A DNA stretch of 64,000 bases, from positions 62,001 through 126,000 of the forward strand of contig JALDYZ010000008.1 of the NCBI GenBank assembly GCA_030028905.1. The letters run 5' to 3'. Positions 58,024 to 64,000 of the stretch are shown in pieces. Position 1 is the stretch's first letter. Each line of letters opens with the position of its first letter. Below the pieces are notes generated by a model. It was not told the origin of the DNA, searched no databases, and saw only the letters and a program-made list of their open reading frames with translations. The position numbers were made by a program, and so were the translations under genes. The DNA comes from Ferirhizobium litorale. Its GTDB lineage: Bacteria > Pseudomonadota > Alphaproteobacteria > Rhizobiales > Rhizobiaceae.

Positions 58024-58223
58024 GTGCTTTTCCTTTTGTACGGTAACGTACCGTACCGCCATGGGCGACTTTTCGCCTTGCCGGTCCGGTGGAGCGAAGA
58101 TAGGCCCATGTCCGGGCTGCAACCTATAGAACGCTGGTATAGGCAGTCGCGCGGGCGAAAGCAGTGGACATTGCGGTCGACGACCGTAAGCGCCAGGGCT
58201 TGTTGCGGAGTTGGACGGCTGGA

Positions 58224-60395
58224 CTATTTTGCAAAGCCGCTTTCCGCTTCGTGGTGCTCGTCCCGGAAGTGATCGGCTCTTCGCGATATGCGGCGATAGA
58301 AGTCCGCCGCGGCCGGAGGCAGGCCCGCGGATTTGAGTTTCGCGGCGTTGATGAGCCGGCGGCTGGCCGTCGAACGGGCGCGCAGCGCTTCGATGAGTTG
58401 CTGGTGAATGTTCTTCAATTCGATGAAATTCGGTGATGCGCCGAGACGCTCGTCGCCGACTACTGCGAACAGCCGGGTGAGGGTGCTCTTGCCCTTGAGT
58501 GACAGGGCACCGGCCTGCAACAAGGCAAACCCCGGCAGCATTCGTGCCGTGTTGTCGGAAACGAGGATATCGAATGCCACGTCCTTGCAGGCCGACTCGA
58601 TGCGCGCCGCGACGTTGACCGCGTCTCCGACGGCCGAATAGTTGAAGCGCGTCTCGGCCCCCATGTTGCCGACGCAGGCCACGCCGGTATGGATACCGGC
58701 GCCGATGCCGACGACGTAGTCCCGTCCGAAACCGAATGCATCATTGGCGTTGAGTTCCGCCAAGGTCTCGCGCATGGCCAATGCGGCGTGGACAGCCTTT
58801 TCGGCATGGTTTGGCACATCGATCGGCGCATTCCAGAAGGCCATGATGGAGTCGCCGATGAACTTGTCGAGCGTTCCTTCATTGGCGACCACATGTCGGC
58901 TGAGCGCATCGAGCAGGGTGTTCAAAAAGGCGACGACAGCCGTCGGCGAAAGGCGCTCGCTGATTTCGGTGAAGTTGCGCACGTCGACGAACATCACCGT
59001 CAGTTCGCGGTCGTCGCCGCCGAGACGCATGGCGTCCGGCGTATGCTCGATGCGATAAAGCAGCGAGGGAGAGAGGTACTGGCCGAATGCACGCCGCACC
59101 TCGCGGCGCTGCCTGTCGGTCACCAGGAAGCGAAACGCGGTGGCGGCGAAATGGGTGATCGACGCGGCTATGATCGGTGCCAGCGGATCGAACAGCAGTC
59201 CGCCGTAGTAGAAGGCGAACCACGAGGCGACAAGCGCCATCGCGGTGATCAGGAGGCCGAATGCAAGTGCGACGGCGGGGCTTACGAAGGTGGTGACGAT
59301 GACGAGGAGGCTGCCGGCCGCGGCGATCGAAAGGATCTCCAGCCCATCGGCCCAGTCCGGCCGGGAGAGATAGCGCCCGGACAGGATCTGCTCCACCGAT
59401 TGCGCGTGCAGCGAAACGCCGGGCACGTTCTGGCCGAGCGCGGTGGTGCGGATGTCCTGGAGCCCGGCCACAGACGTCCCGACGAAGACGATGCTGCCCT
59501 CGATGGCCGCAGCGGTTTCCGCAGATGGGCCTCGTTCCGCAAGCACCTTGCTCGCGGAGATGTAGCGCTCGGCGCGGTCCGGGCTGACATAGAGCCACAA
59601 TTCGCCTGATCGGGTTACAGGCACCACGAACTCGCCGACCTTCACCATCGTCATGGTGTCGGCGATTTCCGGAGCGCCCGCGACGACATAGGTCGAAGCG
59701 CCCTGCGCGACCCGCAGCGCCTCCATGGCGAGGTTGGGATAGACTTGTTCGCCATCGGTGAGAAATAGCGGGACTGTCCGCACAACCGCGCTGCTTGCCC
59801 CCGGATTGAGGCTGACATGGCCGATGCCGGTGGCGTTCGCCTCGATCTGCGGTCGCAGCGGCGTTGCGGCCGTGATGCGAGGAGGGGCCCCGACGGGGCT
59901 TTCGCCGACGAATGCAACGCCGGCCTTCACCGGGGGGCGATAGCTGCCCTCGTTGGACAGTCCGAACCCGAGGACCACGGGCTTGTCGGCAATCGACCGG
60001 GCCAGGATCTCGTCATTGTCGGGAAGGCGGTCCAGCAGCGCGGGATCGAACCCGCTGACGGCGCGCATGACCGAGCGCGGCGACAATCGGTCCGGTTCGG
60101 CAAAAATGATGTCGAATGCGATGGCCGAAGCGCCCATCTCGGCCAGCCTGTCGACCAGCGTCGCAATGCGGTCCCTCGGCCAGGGCCACTGGCCGAACTC
60201 CTGCAGCGAGGCCTCGTCGATGTCGACCACCCGTACGGGCATGTCCTCGAAGCTGCGCGGTACGATGCGCTGATATTCGTCGAAGGTGACCTCGCGCGCC
60301 TGGCGCAGCAACGGGGGATCGATCGCCCGAAGAAGCGTCAGGGCTGCGACGAGCACCAAGCCAATGATGAGACCGAACTGCTGTGCCCGTGTCAT
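58224..60395 (-). CDS. CHASE2-domain adenylate/guanylate cyclase
   Basis: A 723-residue membrane protein. One N-terminal helix (12-30), an extracellular CHASE2 domain to about 365 (VRVVDIDEASLQEFGQWPWPR, AIAFDIIFAEPD, VFVGTSVAGLQDIRTTALG), three helices (about 370-440), and a class III cyclase domain with the metal-binding VMFVDVRNFTEISERL and FIGDSIMAFW, then GIGAGIHTGVACVGN..RFNYSAVGDAVNVAAR. It makes a cyclic nucleotide in response to an external signal. ATG 60395 has a weak SD. Confidence 0.92.
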   Translation of the reverse strand: MTRAQQFGLIIGLVLVAALTLLRAIDPPLLRQAREVTFDEYQRIVPRSFEDMPVRVVDIDEASLQEFGQWPWPRDRIATLVDRLAEMGASAIAFDIIFAEPDRLSPRSVMRAVSGFDPALLDRLPDNDEILARSIADKPVVLGFGLSNEGSYRPPVKAGVAFVGESPVGAPPRITAATPLRPQIEANATGIGHVSLNPGASSAVVRTVPLFLTDGEQVYPNLAMEALRVAQGASTYVVAGAPEIADTMTMVKVGEFVVPVTRSGELWLYVSPDRAERYISASKVLAERGPSAETAAAIEGSIVFVGTSVAGLQDIRTTALGQNVPGVSLHAQSVEQILSGRYLSRPDWADGLEILSIAAAGSLLVIVTTFVSPAVALAFGLLITAMALVASWFAFYYGGLLFDPLAPIIAASITHFAATAFRFLVTDRQRREVRRAFGQYLSPSLLYRIEHTPDAMRLGGDDRELTVMFVDVRNFTEISERLSPTAVVAFLNTLLDALSRHVVANEGTLDKFIGDSIMAFWNAPIDVPNHAEKAVHAALAMRETLAELNANDAFGFGRDYVVGIGAGIHTGVACVGNMGAETRFNYSAVGDAVNVAARIESACKDVAFDILVSDNTARMLPGFALLQAGALSLKGKSTLTRLFAVVGDERLGASPNFIELKNIHQQLIEALRARSTASRRLINAAKLKSAGLPPAAADFYRRISRRADHFRDEHHEAESGFAK

Positions 60396-61093
60396 GACCG
60401 CGGTAACAGAGCCTTTCGTTGCGTAAGCCCGACCACAATGGATGGGAAAGCGGTTGCTTCGCACCCGCCGTCCTGCAAGCCAGCGCATGCTGCCTTCTTA
60501 TTCCAGGTTGCGCAACATCAACGATCGGCCGTCCGGACCCCGTCCGCCGGTAGCGCGAGCAATCAGACGACGAAACGATCACCGCATTGCGTCTGCGCCC
60601 GGAAGCGAACCGGCGGGCGGGTGGGCTTGTCGGACGGCGGCGAGGGTTGGTGGCTGCACCATGGGCAGCGGGGTGCCGATCTCGGCAATTGCCGCCGGCA
60701 GGAACTGCATACCGGCAATTTGTATGAACGGGTCATTGGAGGCTCCATGCGCGTGTCGTCACGCGATCGTCAGACCGCAAGTGAAGTTTCTCGAGTTGTC
60801 CCGGAGCGGAATGACTGTGCGGCGATCAGATCATTGCGACGCCGCCCCGGGACCGAACACGTGGTTCTCCGGCGAGCCTCGATATAGGTCTGAAAATTGT
60901 CATGCACATGACGGCGCAGGTAGGAGGCGATTCGGACAAATCAGGGGCAGCGACGGGAAAGAAACAAGATCTCCATGTGGTTGATTGCCGCGGTGATTCC
61001 ATTGCGTTAGCTGTGATGTCGCCAGAAACGGCGCATTTGTGCTTTACTGGCGCTCCGGTCCGGCGATGGATCATGCCAAAGGAGATCGCGGCC
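60396..61093. other. Region between cyclase and DUF924 genes
   Basis: About 700 bases divergent between the minus-strand cyclase and plus-strand DUF924 gene. Apart from one possible small zinc-ribbon gene (60,563-60,736) nothing convincing is seen; several open frames on both strands are composition artefacts. Confidence 0.4.
60563..60736 (-). CDS. Possible small zinc-ribbon protein, 57 residues
   Basis: TRSYKLPVCSSCRRQLPRS continues APRCPWCSHQP: two CxxC pairs 11 residues apart, a zinc-ribbon pattern. ATG 60736 has GGAG six bases upstream. The C-terminal half is low complexity. Overlapping frames on the other strand exist, so it is tentative. Confidence 0.45.
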   Translation of the reverse strand: MTRSYKLPVCSSCRRQLPRSAPRCPWCSHQPSPPSDKPTRPPVRFRAQTQCGDRFVV

Positions 61094-61636
61094 ATGCGAA
61101 GCCACGAGGAAATTCTCGCATTCTGGTTCGGCGAACTGACGATCGAGCAATGCTTCAAGGCGACGCCCGAGCTCGATGACGTGATACGCAGCCGGTTCAG
61201 CGAAACACATCTTGCGCTGGCGAAGGGGGTCGGCGACGAATGGCGCGTCTCCCCGGAAACCCGGCTTGCCGCGATCATCGTCATCGACCAGTTCCCGCGC
61301 AACATCTACCGCGGCACCGCCCACGCCTTCGCGACCGATGGCCTGGCGCTGCGCGAGGCCCGGTTGGCAATGGCGGCCGGCGCAGACAGCGCGTTGGCGC
61401 CCACGCAGCGCATGTTCCTCTACATGCCATTCCAGCACTCCGAAAGCCTGGCGGACCAGGATCGTTCGGCCGCGCTTTTCAGCGACCTCGGCATCGACGA
61501 GGCGACTAGCTATGCCGAACGTCACCGCACGGTGATCCGGGAGTTCGGGCGCTTCCCGCACCGCAACGTTGCGCTCGGCCGCGAGTCGACGCCGGCTGAA
61601 CTCGAATACCTGGCGATGCCCGGCGCGGGTTTTTGA
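61094..61636 (+). CDS. DUF924 family protein
   Basis: A 180-residue helical protein with the DUF924 pattern: EEILAFWFGELT near the start, LAAIIVIDQFPRNIYRGTAH, MFLYMPFQHSESLADQDRS and the C-terminal FGRFPHRNVALGRESTPAE. Function is unknown; it is widely conserved in proteobacteria. ATG 61094 follows AAGGAG by 9 bases; an upstream ATG at 61073 lacks an SD. Confidence 0.9.
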   Translation: MRSHEEILAFWFGELTIEQCFKATPELDDVIRSRFSETHLALAKGVGDEWRVSPETRLAAIIVIDQFPRNIYRGTAHAFATDGLALREARLAMAAGADSALAPTQRMFLYMPFQHSESLADQDRSAALFSDLGIDEATSYAERHRTVIREFGRFPHRNVALGRESTPAELEYLAMPGAGF

Positions 61637-61779
61637 ACCCGGGAATGCCGGCTGGGGGCCGAATAGCGAGGGTATTGCCTTTCTCTTGCCTTGCTTTCCT
61701 TTAGAAAGGCTCGGGTCTATTTTAGGTCCGAAAATTGTTTTCAGGGGTAAAGGGCGGTTTCTTGCGCAGCAACATCTCC

Positions 61780-64000
61780 ATGACCAGGCGCCTGTTCCTG
61801 ATGTCGTTTTGCCTTCTGGTCGCGTTTGCGACGCTTGTCGGCACCGTAGTCCCCGGCTTTGCCCAGGATCAGACAGCGCCCGCCGGGCAGGAAACGATCA
61901 TCGACCAGGCCCAGGAGCAGATTGCCCAGGCGCGCAAGCAGATGGAAGGTTATCGCGACCAGGTCGAGGCGAACCGGACCGATGACCTGCGACTGGTCGA
62001 TATCAAGGGCAAGGTCGACGAGCTTGGCCGCGAGGTCATCAAGTCGACGGTCACGCTCCGGCCCCGGTCCGACGAGATCAAGGGTCGGCTGGCCGAGCTT
62101 GGCGACCCGCCGAAGGACGGCCAGCCACCGGAAGCACAGATCGTCACCGAGGAGCGCAACCGGCTGATCGCCGAACGTGCGCAGATCAATGCCGTCATCG
62201 GCGATGCCGAAAACCTGTCGATCGACATCAGCACCTTCTCGAACGCGATAACCGAGATCCGTCGCCAGTTGTTCACCGACACGTTGCTGAAGCGCACGGA
62301 AGTCTCGTTCGACCTGCTGGGAAGCGTGCCGGCCTTCCTCGCCCACGAGGCGATCCAATTCCAGGACACCATCGGTAGTTGGCTGGCGTTTGTTTGGAAA
62401 TTCAAGCGGATCCCGCTTGCGGTCACGATCTTCCTGTCGCTTGCGGCTGCGCTGGTGCTATTGGCCGGCAGCTACCGGGTATTCGGTTCCTACACAAGGC
62501 GCGATCCGACAGTCACCGATCCACCCTATATCACGCGCCTGGCCGTCGCCTTCTGGTCGACGATCATCCAGACGTCCGCGCTGATCGCCTTCCTCGGCCT
62601 CAGCTACTTCTTCATGAGCACGTTCAACGTGCTGCGTCCGGACATTGTCGGCTTCGTGCTGGTGAGCTTTGCGTTCATTGGCCTGGTCTACTTCGTCTGG
62701 AAGCTCACTCACGCCGTGCTCGCGCCTTCCGAACCCAACTGGCGGCTGGTACGGATTTCCAACCGCGGGGCGAAATTCCTCGTTGCCAGCGTTGTGGTGA
62801 TGGCGTTCGTTAACGGGCTGGACTATCAACTCAGCTCGATCTCAGTGATGCTCGGCTCTGCTGTCGAACTGACGGTGGTAAAGAGCCTTGTCGCCTCGCT
62901 GATCATCGGATCGATCCTGATCGTCGTCTCGTTTGCCAAGCCGGTGCTCAACCGCAGCGGCAACCCCGAGGACCCGGGCCGACCCTGGCCGAGGTATATC
63001 TCGATCATGCTGCGCCTCGCCGGGGCGGCGCTCATCGCCGCGTCCCTGATCGGCTACATCGGACTGGCGCGCTTCGCCGCGACACAGATCGTGCTGACCG
63101 GTGCGGTGCTGTCCACGATGTACATCGGCATCCTGTCGGGCAAGGCTGTATCGAGGCAAGACGCCTTCGCCGGCACGGTGCTCGGGCGCTATCTCGAACA
63201 GCGCTACAAACTGGGTTCCGTGGCGCTTGACCAACTCGGCATTGCCGCCGGGCTCGGCATCTACTTCATCGCATTCCTGACCGGCATTCCGCTCATCCTT
63301 CTGTCCTGGGGCTTCCAGCCGAAGGACCTCGAGCAGTGGGCCGTCCGCCTGTTCACCGAGATCACCATCGGCAGCATCTCGATTTCGCTGGTCGGCATCT
63401 TTTCGGGCATCCTGATCTTCGCCATCGGCCTGCTCGCCACGCGCTGGTTCCAGAAGTGGCTCGATGGCAACGTCATGGCGCGTTCGCATGTCGACGGCGG
63501 GGTCCGCAACTCCATCCGCACCGGCATCGGCTATGTCGGCGTCGCGATCGCCGGCCTCATCGCCGTTTCGGCGGCGGGCATCAACCTGTCGAGCCTCGCC
63601 CTCGTTGCCGGTGCCCTCTCGCTCGGTATCGGTTTCGGCCTGCAGAACATCGTCTCGAACTTCGTCTCCGGGCTCATCCTGCTGGTCGAGCGGCCATTCA
63701 AGGTCGGGGACTGGGTCGTCACCGGCACCACGGAGGGCCTGGTGAAGCGCATATCTGTGCGCGCAACGGAGATCGAGACCTTCCGACGCCAGACGATCAT
63801 CGTTCCGAACTCCGAACTGATCAATGCATCGGTCGGCAACTGGACGCATCGCAACCGTCTCGGTCGCCAGGAGATCCAGGTCTCGGCAGCTTATGAATCC
63901 GACCCGCGCGAGGTCATCGCCATCCTGCAGGAGGTTCTCGCCGCCAACAGCGCGGTGCTGCGCAATCCCGAGCCCATCATCGAGTTCCTGCGCTTCGGAG
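61780..64000 (+). CDS. Large MscS-family mechanosensitive channel (DUF3772/YjeP-like), 3' end off window
   Basis: The frame is open from 61780 to the end of the window (740 residues seen). A signal peptide (LFLMSFCLLVAFATLVGTVV) precedes a periplasmic coiled-coil domain (about 30-185; DQAQEQIAQARKQMEGYRDQ), then about ten membrane helices, and the MscS core: GINLSSLALVAGALSLGIGF, GLQNIVSNFVSGLILLVERP, DWVVTGTTEG and IIVPNSELINASVGNWTH. A TTG at 61762 with AAAGGG is an alternative start. It releases osmolytes on hypo-osmotic shock. Confidence 0.92.
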   Translation, partial: MTRRLFLMSFCLLVAFATLVGTVVPGFAQDQTAPAGQETIIDQAQEQIAQARKQMEGYRDQVEANRTDDLRLVDIKGKVDELGREVIKSTVTLRPRSDEIKGRLAELGDPPKDGQPPEAQIVTEERNRLIAERAQINAVIGDAENLSIDISTFSNAITEIRRQLFTDTLLKRTEVSFDLLGSVPAFLAHEAIQFQDTIGSWLAFVWKFKRIPLAVTIFLSLAAALVLLAGSYRVFGSYTRRDPTVTDPPYITRLAVAFWSTIIQTSALIAFLGLSYFFMSTFNVLRPDIVGFVLVSFAFIGLVYFVWKLTHAVLAPSEPNWRLVRISNRGAKFLVASVVVMAFVNGLDYQLSSISVMLGSAVELTVVKSLVASLIIGSILIVVSFAKPVLNRSGNPEDPGRPWPRYISIMLRLAGAALIAASLIGYIGLARFAATQIVLTGAVLSTMYIGILSGKAVSRQDAFAGTVLGRYLEQRYKLGSVALDQLGIAAGLGIYFIAFLTGIPLILLSWGFQPKDLEQWAVRLFTEITIGSISISLVGIFSGILIFAIGLLATRWFQKWLDGNVMARSHVDGGVRNSIRTGIGYVGVAIAGLIAVSAAGINLSSLALVAGALSLGIGFGLQNIVSNFVSGLILLVERPFKVGDWVVTGTTEGLVKRISVRATEIETFRRQTIIVPNSELINASVGNWTHRNRLGRQEIQVSAAYESDPREVIAILQEVLAANSAVLRNPEPIIEFLRFG

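Noticed and set aside
62842-63849. 335-residue minus-strand open frame at the right end
   Set aside because: Antisense to the MscS channel, whose core motifs are unmistakable.

Overview
The window looks like the chromosome (or a large replicon) of a member of the Rhizobiaceae, most likely near Ensifer/Sinorhizobium, Rhizobium or Shinella. This rests on high GC content, a pstSCAB-phoU-phoB operon behind a rhizobial-type Pho box, an aqpS-type arsenic operon, a GTTC-N7-GTTC alphaproteobacterial LexA box, and pseudaminic-acid (K-antigen type) genes. The genus is inference; no rRNA or tRNA gene was seen.

Bases 1 to about 29,700 are the right-hand part of a siphovirus-type prophage. Integrase, terminase and portal are not visible and presumably lie to the left. 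The order is: head protease (partial), capsid, connectors, tail tube, a predicted -1 frameshifted tail assembly chaperone, tape measure, tail tip, tail fibre, then a lysis cassette (GH24 endolysin, overlapping i-spanin/o-spanin, small membrane protein). Minus-strand cargo genes interrupt this programme: a small membrane protein (5.4-5.7 kb), a sulfotransferase (15.3-16.0 kb) and, most strikingly, a low-GC three-gene operon for an exported subtilase, an exported trypsin-like protease and a GH19 (chitinase/muramidase-type) hydrolase (19.3-23.9 kb). Next come a broken thermonuclease gene, an operon behind a LexA box that includes an SRAP/YedK gene, an XRE repressor with an operator region, and short cargo genes. 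Several small prophage genes carry single-base frameshifts.

Bases 30,000-37,020 hold the phosphate uptake and regulation operon pstS-pstC-pstA-pstB-phoU-phoB, followed directly by a second PhoB-like regulator that has lost its phosphoacceptor aspartate. Bases 37,300-40,800 are a partly decayed arsenic region: a dead PhnD-family binding protein gene, arsR, a truncated arsC with Cys-to-Ser change, an intact thioredoxin-type arsC, aqpS, a glutaredoxin-type arsC, and remnants of arsH and of an ArsO-like flavoprotein gene.

Bases 41,000-53,340 are a surface-polysaccharide locus. Two acyltransferase-3/SGNH proteins and a methyltransferase flank an overlapping pseB-pseC-pseF-pseG/H-pseI operon for CMP-pseudaminic acid precursors, and a probable glycosyltransferase follows. 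The remainder (53.4-64.0 kb) has conserved small genes, a lipoprotein, an ABC glycine-betaine/choline-type binding protein translationally coupled to an L,D-transpeptidase, a FecR-domain protein with proline- and glycine-rich repeats, an SPW-repeat membrane protein, a CHASE2 adenylate/guanylate cyclase, a DUF924 protein and a large MscS-type mechanosensitive channel that runs off the right edge.
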